Part shown: positions 7,201-17,300 of the stretch, piece after piece | Layout: every line of letters starts with the position of its first letter | Numbering within the stretch: position 1 is the first letter of the stretch | Assembly: GCA_024699005.1 (NCBI GenBank) | Contig: JAILQN010000014.1 | Coordinates: 1 to 34,676, forward strand | DNA: 34,676 nucleotides | Direction of reading: 5' to 3' | Source: Clostridia bacterium | Lineage (GTDB): Bacteria; Bacillota_A; Clostridia; Oscillospirales; Acutalibacteraceae | The notes under the pieces: generated by a model | What the model saw: the letters and a program-made list of their open reading frames with translations, nothing else | The model's database searches: none | Told to the model about the DNA's origin: nothing | Position numbers and translations under genes: made by a program

Positions 7201-9580
7201 AACCATGACCGAATCGTCCGCGTTCACGCTTGCAAAATCGAACTTCAGCACAAATACCATTCAGAAAACCACGCTGGAAATATTCGTGCCCTGCAAAGAG
7301 GATATCGCGTATATTGATTTGTTTGTCGTCGCCGCCTATGACGCGCTGATCCCCGTTTCGGCTGTGGCGAGGTATGACGTTGCGGCGGGAACACAAACCG
7401 CAGCGCATGATCCGGCAGGGAATGCCGCAAACGCGCGGGAGATCTCCGGTACGGTCGACAGCTCTCTCAGCGGAAAACAGGCGATCCTGTTTGTTTACAA
7501 AAAGGGCGACGCCGCCGATTTTACCAACGAGTTCATCGATCAGACGGTCATCGGCGCGGACGGAAGTTACTCCTTCGGATTTGTGCTCCGCGAAGAACCG
7601 GATTTCAATACCGGTGATTTCACGGTCGTTTTAGGCATTGAAGGCGCAAAGCAGGCGATCTTCCTGGATAAGATCGAAGCGCCGAAACCGATATACACGG
7701 TGACTTTCAAGGATTATAACGGGAAGGTGCTCAGCACCCAGAACGTTGTCCGGGGCAACAGCGCTTCTCTGCCGACGAAGAACCCGGAGAGAACCGGATA
7801 CACCTTTGCGGGCTGGGATTACTCCAACTCCTCGATATATGAAGATCTGACCATCACAGCTATATACGTCCCGATAGTGTACACTGTGGTTTTCATCGAC
7901 TGGACAAATAAGCGCTTTGATATGGAAGAGTACAGATACGGTGAGCGGCTTATCGCGCCGGATCTTACGTCTCCCGATGATTATAACGCCATCGGCTGGG
8001 AGGACGTCGCCGAGAATACGGTCGTCACCCGGAATATGGTCATTACCGCCAGATACGAGAAAAAGACGTATACCGTTAAATTCTACGATTACAACAACAA
8101 CGTCATCGACGAGCAGATCGTTGAATACGGTGACGAGGCTGTCGCCCCGGAGCTTGAGGATGACGCCGGACACGTGTTCTACGAATGGGATCAGACGGAC
8201 CTAGATGATATCAAAAAGTCGCTGGACGTGCATCCTCGCTTCAGATACGCCGAGGACACGGCGACCCCGACAGCCAGCCTGAACAGCGGGATCTATACGG
8301 ACACCGTCAGGTTGAGTTTTGCCGATACGACGGATAACGCGATCATTTTCTACTCTGTGAACAACGGTGATTTTGCGGAATATAAGGCGCCGGTCAGCAT
8401 ATCCGCTACGTCAGAGGTGTCATATTACGCAACTTCCCTTGGGAAAAATGACAGCGAAGTCGCGACAGGTTATTATGTTATCAACAGAGCAGAAGACGAA
8501 GCGAATTGGAAATATCCCGTTTCCGTATTTGACGGGGATGAACGGATCGGTGTCTATCTGCTTCCCGCCGGCTCGGCAGTCAGTTCCGGAACCATTCACA
8601 TAGACAGATCCGGTTATACGTTCGGCGGTTTCTTTTCTGACAGGGAACTGAAAAAACCGGTGAACGGCGCGCTGACTTCATCAGCAACCGTTTACGCAAA
8701 ATTTGTTCCCGTGCAATACACTGTCACGTTTAAAGACGCCGACGGCAATATAATCGAAACTCAGAACGTGGATTACCTCGAAGCCGCCGTTCCTCCGGAT
8801 GAGATCAGCGTGCCTTCCGGCTACATATTCGCCGGCTGGGATAATAATGATTTTTATTGCGTCACGCAGGATCTTGAAGTCAGCGCCGTGATCGCTGACG
8901 AAAAGACGTACGCGAAAATAACGCTTGACAGAAATACCTATACCATGATGGAGGGATACTCGCATACGCTGACAGCAACTGTGCAGGGCGCCGAGGGTAT
9001 GGAGGTTTTCTGGCAGTCCGACGACGAAACCGTTGCGACGGTTGACGCCTACGGCCGTGTCACCGCGCTGTCGGAAGGCATTGCTGTTATCACGGCTACG
9101 ATCCTTGAAAAGGGAATAGCGGATAACTGTTATATCACGGTAACCGCCAATCCGGAGATGAGCGTAAAGCTCAATGAAGGTTCTAAATATGCGTCCGTTG
9201 ACGGTTATATAATCGGCGTCAGTCCGTCGGATAACAGTGTCGCGTCGGTCCGTGCCCAGATAGAGACTCAGGATGTCAGATTTATACTGAACGGTCAGGA
9301 GCTTTCCGACGGTGATATCGTCACCACCGGGACAAAAGTCATTCTTTACAACGGCGAAGGGAATATCCTGGACGAAAAGATCATAGTCGTCGCAGGCGAC
9401 GTGGACGGCGACGGATACGCCGGGATTTCGGACGCGTCGCGCATAGCCAGAAGCATTATCGGCAGGGAGGCTCTTGATGGATGTTATCTGCGCGCTGCCG
9501 ACGTCAACGGAGACGAAAGTATAAACAACCGCGACGTATCACTCGTCATGCGGTATAACGTCAACAAAGAGTCGATCTGA
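4211..9580 (+). CDS. Giant dockerin protein 1 (PG-binding, InlB-type repeats, Big_2)
   Basis: A 1,789-residue exported protein; CGGAGG precedes the ATG and a signal peptide spans ~1-25. Order of parts: an unrecognised beta-rich region (~30-545); a carboxypeptidase-regulatory-like segment (~550-620); a Gly/Ser/Tyr linker; a peptidoglycan-binding_1 domain (~664-722, VQRELKNLGY, DGYYGYRTEAVVRQFQ); an FN3-like domain (~735-815); InlB B-type repeats with GW[DN] endings (~822-946 and ~1158-1350); a chitobiase-C-type domain (~1352-1425); further B-type repeats; Big_2 (~1564-1647, VFWQSDDETVATVD); a pre-dockerin module (~1655-1728); and a type I-like dockerin (1729-1789) with calcium loops DVDGDG and DVNGDE. 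No catalytic domain is visible. It probably ties peptidoglycan to cohesins of the neighbouring genes. Confidence 0.85.
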   Translation: MKRILSLFLSVLMIFSIIPLTIFAKEDNKDFSVETSDYEITGTNSFGDIMSDALNEYRADDTGADNRILDTQSSGNTVSVSVSATDDCKVAVGAYDEDSDKLVASGTGNVSAGESTVDVRMNKNLPEHYILRSTLLDGNNDPVGEVYTDDHNTTVYEEFNSKTTDDFAGHQVLDLDGDSKDNFAVFNSEVVILNDDSFVSADERNGITTYTFARSEDTGSISNGDVFAYNTEDVNEMVVEKVVDVKESADTVTFTVEDAKMDEAFCFVKIHVEMDDVFKDADSASQEAKLTPVNPKLKSKSAQGGDTYSKTLPFSKGPFSGSVTLTAGFAFVLEYEKHKYAVAALAIMPSASVHAQMEYKTGRKTVSIAEPSVWVYGIEFKFAVKLVYEASAKISFDASISAKFGFTWTLSSGFRNNSSKPVVRSSVQIEGHFYLGLQLQPSVSLLGCARLKLTGEAGAQLNAVVRGEYETGRTEKHDCGALCIAGDVDVKINVDAGVQLGIWDWTLVDKTWNVYSMTFDNVLVFHYSIKYNEFDWGPCQHYSHYITVKVTDESGKLIPNAKVDGKATSGGILNAWYTDGQHILTVSASGFETTKFGIGVDSAKTYFVKLVKGSSSTVREEYDGSYTSYKKRSSSGYGGGGGSYLPPLTYTEPREGVILSTALAGQRRSDVAWVQRELKNLGYNIEADGYYGYRTEAVVRQFQADYSLPVTGKVNANVVAIIKHPIKQVGAPSNIKLTTPAEIASGGIATVTWDAATNATAYDVFVYNSAGAEVDNEIGTKSTVCSFVLYEPGSYTIKIRAKNDRFTGTEVALGTAITVRSKIVVTFLDWDGTLLSKQFVEYGKGAVTPAAPERDGHTFLKWDKDYSKLTENTEVHALYAPNQYTVTFLNTDGNVLSSSKCTFLESAAAPDESQITVPAGCKFIGWDRDFSSVTEDITVKPVVQYENDDLPIIIESYTVARDENYGYNISVTVRNYDKKRTNGRVVAALKTSDNRFVTMTESSAFTLAKSNFSTNTIQKTTLEIFVPCKEDIAYIDLFVVAAYDALIPVSAVARYDVAAGTQTAAHDPAGNAANAREISGTVDSSLSGKQAILFVYKKGDAADFTNEFIDQTVIGADGSYSFGFVLREEPDFNTGDFTVVLGIEGAKQAIFLDKIEAPKPIYTVTFKDYNGKVLSTQNVVRGNSASLPTKNPERTGYTFAGWDYSNSSIYEDLTITAIYVPIVYTVVFIDWTNKRFDMEEYRYGERLIAPDLTSPDDYNAIGWEDVAENTVVTRNMVITARYEKKTYTVKFYDYNNNVIDEQIVEYGDEAVAPELEDDAGHVFYEWDQTDLDDIKKSLDVHPRFRYAEDTATPTASLNSGIYTDTVRLSFADTTDNAIIFYSVNNGDFAEYKAPVSISATSEVSYYATSLGKNDSEVATGYYVINRAEDEANWKYPVSVFDGDERIGVYLLPAGSAVSSGTIHIDRSGYTFGGFFSDRELKKPVNGALTSSATVYAKFVPVQYTVTFKDADGNIIETQNVDYLEAAVPPDEISVPSGYIFAGWDNNDFYCVTQDLEVSAVIADEKTYAKITLDRNTYTMMEGYSHTLTATVQGAEGMEVFWQSDDETVATVDAYGRVTALSEGIAVITATILEKGIADNCYITVTANPEMSVKLNEGSKYASVDGYIIGVSPSDNSVASVRAQIETQDVRFILNGQELSDGDIVTTGTKVILYNGEGNILDEKIIVVAGDVDGDGYAGISDASRIARSIIGREALDGCYLRAADVNGDESINNRDVSLVMRYNVNKESI

Positions 9581-9601
9581 TCATATATGGGGTGAATGAA
9601 C

Positions 9602-12600
9602 ATGAAAAAGATTAATATACGGTTGGTTTCGCTGCTTCTATGCGCGGTTTTATTGGGGTCGGCGTTTGTGCTTCCCGGATCGCCGGAGAAGGTTTTCCCG
9701 GCGGTAACCGCGGACGCTGCCGGCAATTTTTACATGATAAACGGCAAAGCGCTTTCCGTAAACAGCGTTGACGATCCCGGAACGGGGAATAATACAGAAT
9801 ATATCAAAGCCTTATATAAATACGTATGGGGCATGGAGTATACGGACGACTTTTCAAGTTCCGACAATATACTCAAAAACATGCTGTCGGAGGAAAGAGC
9901 CCTGACGCCGGATAATCTGAAAGTATTTGTGCAGAGATGTCAGCCGGGGGCCGTGCTGAAGGCCGAAACCATAAACGCGCTTGCGTCAGACAGCGATAAC
10001 GGTCACTCGGTCTTTATCGTGTCTTATGACAATAACGGTTTCAACGTTTTTGAAAGAACGGACGAGAGGAAGGAATCCTATTATACCTGGGAGAGATTCT
10101 GTGAGATCTATTCATTCTCCACGGTCCGTTTTATCAAATGGCCGAACAGTTATTTTGCGTCTTCAACTGTTCAGAACGAAACGGATTACAAAAAACCCGA
10201 CAGGACGCTGTACTATGACGCCGCCGATCCGCTTTTCGGCGAGGACGTCAGATGGGTGCAGCAGAAGCTGACGGACGCCGGTTTCGCTATCGCGGTCGAC
10301 GGATATTACGGCAAAAAGGCGGAGCAGAAAGTCAAAGAGTTCCAGGAATTCTTTTCCCTGAGTGTCACAGGCATAGTTGATGCCGCGACTGCCGATATGC
10401 TGGAAAAACCGGTAAAGATCCCCGATCCGGTTGAGCTGAGACTGAACAATAAACAGGACGCTCACCTCTCCCGCGGGGACATCCTCACCGTTTCCTGGGA
10501 AAAGGTCAGATTTGCGGACAGCTATAAGGTCATGCTCTATAACAACCGCGGAAAGCTTGTTGACGAGCTTGATAAAATCACCGGAAACGAGGCGTCTTTC
10601 GTTCTCAAAGATGCCGGAACCTATACCGTAAAGGCGTGCGCGCAGAATGAACTGTACACCGGCAGGGTATCGACTCTGGAGCAGAAGATCAAAGTCCACA
10701 ACACTTTTACCGTGCAGTTCCTGGACGAGGACGGGACGCTTCTCAACAAACAGTCGGTAGCATACGGTATGGACGCAGCGACGCCGGCGTCGCCCAAAAA
10801 GACCGGATATTCCTTCGTGGGATGGGATCAGGAATACACCAACGTGACGTCGGCTGTCACCGCAAAGGCGAAATACGCCAGAAAAACCTTTACGGTCACG
10901 TTTGTCGACCCGTCCGGAAACGTAATGGGATATCCCCAGAAGGTCCTGTACGGAAACTCGGCGGTCCCGCCGGATACCGGGAATATCGCCGGCTTTGTCG
11001 GCTGGAACAGGGACTTCAGCTTTATTGAAAACTCGATCACGGTAAAAGCGGTAGCGTCCGAATCTGCAGCCGGTCTGCCTGTAAAGATCACAAACGCCGC
11101 AGCCTCCCGCGAGGAGGAATCCAGCGGATACACCGTAACGTTTACGGTGGTAAACAACACCGATACCCGCGTTGTCGGGCGCGCAGTTGTCGCTCTTAAA
11201 ACCACCGCCGGCAAGTTCCTTACGCTGACGGAGTCTTCCGCCTTCGTCCTGAGGGCTTCGGAAAACGGTCTGATTGAAAAGAATATGACCGTGTTCGTTC
11301 CGTATTCCGGCGCCGCGACTGTAGCGGAGATATACATCGTTGAAAACTTCAACGATCTTGTGCCGATCTCGGAGGTCGCGGTCATAACGGAAATATCGAC
11401 GGCGAACAACTATACCGACTGGCTTCCGGATGAGCAGGCTCCGGAGACATATTATTCCGTCACGGATTACCGTACTGAATACAGCTACAGAGAAAAGGAA
11501 AAAAAAGAGAGCAAGTCCAAGACGATGACGGGATATACACAATACAACTCCGCCATTACATCTTACAACCTCAGTGGCTGGAGCGACTGGTCGGCTACTC
11601 CCATCTCATCAAACAATTTAAGAGAGGTTAAAACCAAATCCGAATCTTGGGTTAATGGTTACAATATTCGTGAATGGAATACGCAAAAACAAGTGGGACG
11701 GAATTATTATCGCCATTATTGGGATTATGACCATGGGCCTGAAAGAATTTCTTATGGTCAGTTCTACAGAGACGATTGGGTTTCAACATCTGCATGGTAC
11801 GAATACGAATCTGTAGCTCCCGAAGGAGCATCATCCGGAAGTCAATGGGGATATAATAAAGCCGGTCAATGGGGGCGTTATGACTGGGAAGGAAAAATCT
11901 GGTTCGCGTATAACACTACGTACGGTTCGACAACATACTACAGCTATCAGGATAAAATTCCCGTTTACACCTACTACTACTACAGGTGGAAAGAATGGTC
12001 CGATTGGGATACAAAGTCTGTGACGGCGTCGGATGACGTTGAAGTCAGAACAAGGCAGACAAGACGGTACGAGGTGAACGACCCGACCGAGGTCAACACC
12101 GGAAAAACGAGAACCATCGCCGGCGCGGTCGACGCTTCTCTGGCGGGAAAGCAGGCGACGTTGTTCATATATAAGATCGGCGAGGCTTCCGACTACACCA
12201 ACGAGTACGTCGGGCAGACGATGATCGGCGATAACGGTAACTACCGTTTTACCTTCAAACTGAGGGAGGAGCCGAGCGTGGATACCGGTGATTTTACGGT
12301 CACCCTCGGCGTGGAAGGCACCAATACAGTGTTTGAGCTGGAGCCTATCAAAGCGCCGCTTAAGGTGTATACGGTAAACATCTGTGATTTTGACGGGACG
12401 ATCATCGACACGCAGACCGTGAAACGCGGCGAAAGCGCGAGTCTGCCGACCGTCAATCCGGAAAGACCCGGCTATACTTTCGCGGGCTGGAATTATTCCA
12501 ACGCTTCCATTTATGAAGATACGACGATAACCGCGCTTTATGTACAGGATGAATATACCGTGGTTTTCATTGACTGGACCAATGAGCTGTTTGAAATAAG

Positions 12601-14299
12601 GACCGGTTTTAAGTACGGCGATCTTCTGACCGTGCCGAGTCTCAACACGGATGATGCTTACAGGAACGGTGATGAAAGTCTCGGCGTGTGGCAGGGCGTT
12701 ACCGACGGTATGGTCGTCACCGGGAATATGGTCGTGACAGCGGAATATCAGGAGAAAACCTTTACCGTCAGATTCTATGATTATGATAAGAATATAATAA
12801 GCGAGCAGGAGGTTAAGTTCGGTCAGGCTGCAGAGGCGCCGCAGGTCCCTGCGGATGAAGACTATATGTTCATCTCCTGGGATAACTATGATTATAACTT
12901 CGTTACAAAGGATATCGAAGTCGAACCGGTCTACTGCTTTACCGACACAGTCGAAAAGCCGACGGCGAACCTTGTAAGCGGAGTATATTCCGCAAATCAG
13001 ACGCTGGTTCTGAACTGCACCACTGCCAACGCAGTGATCTGGTATTCGATAAACGGTTCCGCGGAAATGGTTTATACAAAACCGATCACCATATCCGCCA
13101 CGTCGGAAATCGAGTATTACGCATCGGCTCTCGGCGCCAACAACAGCGAAAAAGTCAAGGCCTATTATGTGATCAACAAATCCGGCGATGAGTCAAACTG
13201 GAAATATCCGGTAACGGTTTATAAGGACAACGCCGCGCAGGGCACTTATCTTGTCGGCAAAGGGGCAACGATCGTTTCGGCGGTTCCCGATTTTGATATG
13301 CCCGGCTATGATTTTGACGGGTACTTCAAAGACGCGGCTCTGACGAACGCGTGGAGCAATACCGGAAATACCGTCAACGCTTCCACGTCACTGTACGCGA
13401 AAGTGTCCCCGAAGACTTATACTGTCAGATTCCAGTATGAAAACGGCACGCTGATAGAACAAAAGACAGCGGAATATATGGGCAGCGTCGAGGCTCCGGA
13501 AAACGTGGCGACAGGCGCAAACGAGGTGTTTATCGGCTGGAATACGGACAGCTATACCTGCGTTACCGGCGATATCGTTGTCGAAGCCATTGTCAGGGAT
13601 AAGTCCCAGGCGGCGTCGGTCACTCTCAATAAAACCGAACTGACGATGATCTCGGGTATGTCATATGATCTTGTCGCCGACGTGTCGCCGGAAGATTACA
13701 AAGAAAATACGATTATATGGTCGTCAAGCGATGAGAACGTGGTCACGGTCGACGATAAGGGAACCGTAACGGCGGTGGCTCCGGGGAGCGCGAAAGTATC
13801 CGCCACGCTTTCGGGAGATACCGTATTTACGGCGATCTGTTCCATAACTGTATACCCGAACAAATCGGAGGACATCTGCGTCCTTCCGGGCGCGAAACTC
13901 AGAGCCGTCGACGATCTTCTTGTGGGTATCCTTCCCGGCGAAAATACGGTTTCCGACGTCTTAGCGCAGATTGATTCCGACAGTCTTGCCGCCTACTCCG
14001 GCGAGGGCAGAAAACTTGACGAAAACGACGCTCTTGAAACCGGAGCAACCGTCTGCCTGGTTGACAATAACGGAAAGATCCTTGACGCGTTGACCGTCGT
14101 GGTCACCGGCGACGTGAACGCCGACGGCGTTGTAAGCAATAAGGACGCTGCGAAGCTTATGCGTTATATGGTCAATAAAGAACAGCTGGACGATATGGCG
14201 CTGATCGCTTCCGACGCCAATGCGGACGGGCACGTAAGCCTTCAGGACGTCGCGGTTCTTCAGCAGTACCTTATAGGTTTGAAGACCGCTATGGGTTAA
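9602..14299 (+). CDS. Giant dockerin protein 2 (paralogue with WSDW module)
   Basis: A 1,565-residue exported protein. The ATG at 9602 is preferred over 9596 because GGGGTG then stands 7 nt upstream. After a signal peptide (~1-38), residues ~42-190 resemble a papain/C39-like cysteine peptidase fold with GHSVFIVSYDNNGF, but no cysteine stands at the expected helix (NNTEYIKALYKYVWG). Then: PG-binding_1 (~210-268), FN3-like (~278-365), B-type repeats (~368-490), an aromatic WSDW module (~605-831), B-type repeats, a chitobiase-C-type domain (~1118-1195), Big_2 (~1336-1420), a pre-dockerin module and a dockerin (1503-1565; DVNADG, DANADG). The order parallels dockerin protein 1 from the PG-binding domain onward, so the two arose by duplication. 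The WSDW part is AT-richer than its surroundings. Confidence 0.85.
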   Translation: MKKINIRLVSLLLCAVLLGSAFVLPGSPEKVFPAVTADAAGNFYMINGKALSVNSVDDPGTGNNTEYIKALYKYVWGMEYTDDFSSSDNILKNMLSEERALTPDNLKVFVQRCQPGAVLKAETINALASDSDNGHSVFIVSYDNNGFNVFERTDERKESYYTWERFCEIYSFSTVRFIKWPNSYFASSTVQNETDYKKPDRTLYYDAADPLFGEDVRWVQQKLTDAGFAIAVDGYYGKKAEQKVKEFQEFFSLSVTGIVDAATADMLEKPVKIPDPVELRLNNKQDAHLSRGDILTVSWEKVRFADSYKVMLYNNRGKLVDELDKITGNEASFVLKDAGTYTVKACAQNELYTGRVSTLEQKIKVHNTFTVQFLDEDGTLLNKQSVAYGMDAATPASPKKTGYSFVGWDQEYTNVTSAVTAKAKYARKTFTVTFVDPSGNVMGYPQKVLYGNSAVPPDTGNIAGFVGWNRDFSFIENSITVKAVASESAAGLPVKITNAAASREEESSGYTVTFTVVNNTDTRVVGRAVVALKTTAGKFLTLTESSAFVLRASENGLIEKNMTVFVPYSGAATVAEIYIVENFNDLVPISEVAVITEISTANNYTDWLPDEQAPETYYSVTDYRTEYSYREKEKKESKSKTMTGYTQYNSAITSYNLSGWSDWSATPISSNNLREVKTKSESWVNGYNIREWNTQKQVGRNYYRHYWDYDHGPERISYGQFYRDDWVSTSAWYEYESVAPEGASSGSQWGYNKAGQWGRYDWEGKIWFAYNTTYGSTTYYSYQDKIPVYTYYYYRWKEWSDWDTKSVTASDDVEVRTRQTRRYEVNDPTEVNTGKTRTIAGAVDASLAGKQATLFIYKIGEASDYTNEYVGQTMIGDNGNYRFTFKLREEPSVDTGDFTVTLGVEGTNTVFELEPIKAPLKVYTVNICDFDGTIIDTQTVKRGESASLPTVNPERPGYTFAGWNYSNASIYEDTTITALYVQDEYTVVFIDWTNELFEIRTGFKYGDLLTVPSLNTDDAYRNGDESLGVWQGVTDGMVVTGNMVVTAEYQEKTFTVRFYDYDKNIISEQEVKFGQAAEAPQVPADEDYMFISWDNYDYNFVTKDIEVEPVYCFTDTVEKPTANLVSGVYSANQTLVLNCTTANAVIWYSINGSAEMVYTKPITISATSEIEYYASALGANNSEKVKAYYVINKSGDESNWKYPVTVYKDNAAQGTYLVGKGATIVSAVPDFDMPGYDFDGYFKDAALTNAWSNTGNTVNASTSLYAKVSPKTYTVRFQYENGTLIEQKTAEYMGSVEAPENVATGANEVFIGWNTDSYTCVTGDIVVEAIVRDKSQAASVTLNKTELTMISGMSYDLVADVSPEDYKENTIIWSSSDENVVTVDDKGTVTAVAPGSAKVSATLSGDTVFTAICSITVYPNKSEDICVLPGAKLRAVDDLLVGILPGENTVSDVLAQIDSDSLAAYSGEGRKLDENDALETGATVCLVDNNGKILDALTVVVTGDVNADGVVSNKDAAKLMRYMVNKEQLDDMALIASDANADGHVSLQDVAVLQQYLIGLKTAMG

Positions 14300-14342
14300 C
14301 CGGATACAGGAATTGATTATGTATAAGAAACAGAGGATCATT

Positions 14343-17300
14343 ATGAAAAGAGCGCTGTCTTTATTAATCACTTTAACAATCGTTGTTTTGATGATTCCGG
14401 AAATGGGATTATTGTCACAGGCTGCGAGTACAACAGACTGGGTTTTAGCGTCAGCTGCTCCGGGTTGGGCGTCAATAACGGATCGGAAATACACATATAC
14501 GCTTCGAGAGTATACATCAAGCGGAAGTTCTTCGCTGTCCGGATGGACTAAGTATGACACAAAACGTACATCCTGGGGCGGATGGAGTGATTGGCTTTCT
14601 TGGGATCCGTCAGACGGAAGAAGAGATGTTGAAACGCGTTCAGTATATGATCATACAGAATACCACTATTATCGGTGGACAAACAGCAATCACTCTGCCC
14701 TTTATACTTATAAGACATCATCTTATAGTTGTACGATATTAGAAGAAACATGGTTCAGCTATGAGCTTCCGGTATCACCGCAAAAAGGAGATCCCATCCG
14801 GTATGATGGTTCCGATACCTGGCCAAACAGATGGGTCAGAGCAAATTATGCCGGCAATTATTCCACAGATACAACTTTCACCCGAGATATATACCGCACA
14901 GAATGGCGTTACAGGGATCCCGTTTATACATATTATTTCTACAGGGATCTTTCGAAGGAATCAACATCTAATCCTTCCGGTCTGGCGAATGTCTCCAATA
15001 TAAAAGAATGGGTCAGGTATCGGAATGACACATATCAGCTGAACGTCAACTTCACGTTTGATGATGAAAGATTTGACGATGGAGTAGATGGGTGTACATT
15101 TGACGTCTATATCAACGGCTCGCTTGCGGCAAATGACAGCAAAGATTTCAGCGGTACATATACTTACGGATCTTCCTATGAAATCAAGGATATAAAGACT
15201 CCTGTGGGGATAACTTACACCGGCGGCAGCCTGACCGGCAAGATAAACGATAATACCGAGGTCTGTCTTGATTACAAGACCCTTACCTGGGCAGATCAGG
15301 CGACTTTCGGCACAAATATATACTATCTTTTCAATACATATTCCCCATGTACGTGGAGTGACGCGCAGGCTTACTGCGAATCACAAGGCGGGCATCTCGC
15401 CACCGTCACATCTCAGGAGGAGATGGATGCGATAAAACCTCTTATCACAAATAATACCTGGCTCGGAGCCACGGAAGAGGAGCAGGATGGCACATGGAAA
15501 TGGGTGACCGGAGAGGAATTCGCTTATACCGATTGGAATGACGGTCAGCCAGATAACTGTGACACCGGCGAGGACCGCCTTATGGCTTATTCAACGAAAG
15601 CAAATATCAAGTGGAATGATGTGTCGGCGACCTATACGCTGTCAAGCTTCATAATGGAGACCTCACAGCCTATGCCGGATGCCCCTGCGGATGTTGCTTA
15701 TTGGGATGGACATCTTTATGAACTGTACACAACTGCACTGTCCTGGGACGCGGCGAAAAGTTTCTGTGAGGAGAGTCGCTGCGGTCATCTTCTGACGATA
15801 AACAGTGCGGAGGAACAAACATTTATTGAAAAAATGCTTTTGAGCGATGTGAAGCAAAGCTATTGCATCGGCGGAACGGACGCAGAAACGGAAGGTAAAT
15901 TCAAATGGATAACTTCCGAACCCTTCACTTACACGAACTGGGACAGCGGGGAACCGGATGATCTTAATGGTCAGGATTACCTGCATATGTATTCAAATGG
16001 CAAATGGGGTGATGACTTTAATTCTCTTCATCAGACAAGGGGATTTATCTGCGAGATCGAAGATCCCGATGCCCCCGATGTCATATACGGCATAAGCGGC
16101 AGCGAGTATGAGACTAATGCTCTTGAGAATAATAAGACTTTTACGGCGATAGGTTCCCGCATAGAAAGCGACAACTATTCTTATGATTATGTGCCGGAAG
16201 TCAGGAAGCTGATCGTTTATAAGACTAATGGGTATAAACCTATATGGTTGGATATCCAGACTAGCCAGGTTAAAAAAGTAGTATTCTCCGAGGGCGTTAC
16301 TTATATCGGAGGAATAACGCTTTTTGCTTTAGACAATGTGGATTCGATCGTATTTCCGTCGACTCTGACAAGCGTAGGCACGAAAGCTTTGTCAAATACG
16401 CAGTGGTATAAAAATCTGGAGCCGGGTATCGTGCTTGTGAATTCGATATTGTACGCTTATAAAGACGCTCCGGAAGAGAACAATATCGTGCTTAACACCG
16501 GTGTAACGAGTATATCCGGCAATTTCTCGGAATCGTACAAGGAGAGCGGAAAAAGTCCGGAGGGTATACAGATTTCCGCGACCGTTACCAAAATCGATAA
16601 CGGCGCCCTTGCCTACGCCGCGGATCTCAAAACGCTGACGGTGCACAGCGGCAATCCTGCGTATAAGGCGGTGGGCAACGTTCTTTACTCAAAAGACGGA
16701 ACAAAACTTGTATGCTATCCCGCCGGGATCTCCGCAGGCAGTATCACCGTCCCCGACTCGGTCACGGATATCGGTTCGTATGCATTTGCAGGTTGCGAGA
16801 GCCTTACGGAAATAACTCTCGGTAAAAATGTAGCGACCGTCGGATACAATGCTTTTAAGGACACGTCTCTCCAGACCATCCGCGGATACGCCGGGAGCTA
16901 TGCGGAGCAGTATGCCGCGGAAAACGGTTATACGTTTATTCCGTATACCTCGACCGTAACGTTCGATTTCAATGACGATCAGGGAACGACACAACAGAGA
17001 ACCGTCAATACCGGAACGGCGATAGGAGACCTGTATGTTCCGGGTATGGAGGGTTACGAATTTGCGGGCTGGTACCTCGAGACCGATGATGAGGATATCG
17101 AGATCACCGCTGATTATATAGTCGACGGAGATATCACGGTCTTCGCCTATTGGGATCCGATCCCGGAGGAAGAACCTTATATCAGCTCCATTTCGGTAAC
17201 ATCGCTGCCAGAACAGGTGAGCTATTTTACCGGAGAGCTTCTTTCGACCGAAGGTCTTACGATCACAGCAACGTACAGCAACGGCAAAACGCAGCTTATT

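Noticed and set aside
10163..11542. Long minus-strand open frame of 459 codons
   Set aside because: It lies entirely inside dockerin protein 2, encodes a low-complexity Arg/Val-rich sequence and has no recognisable domain or ribosome site.
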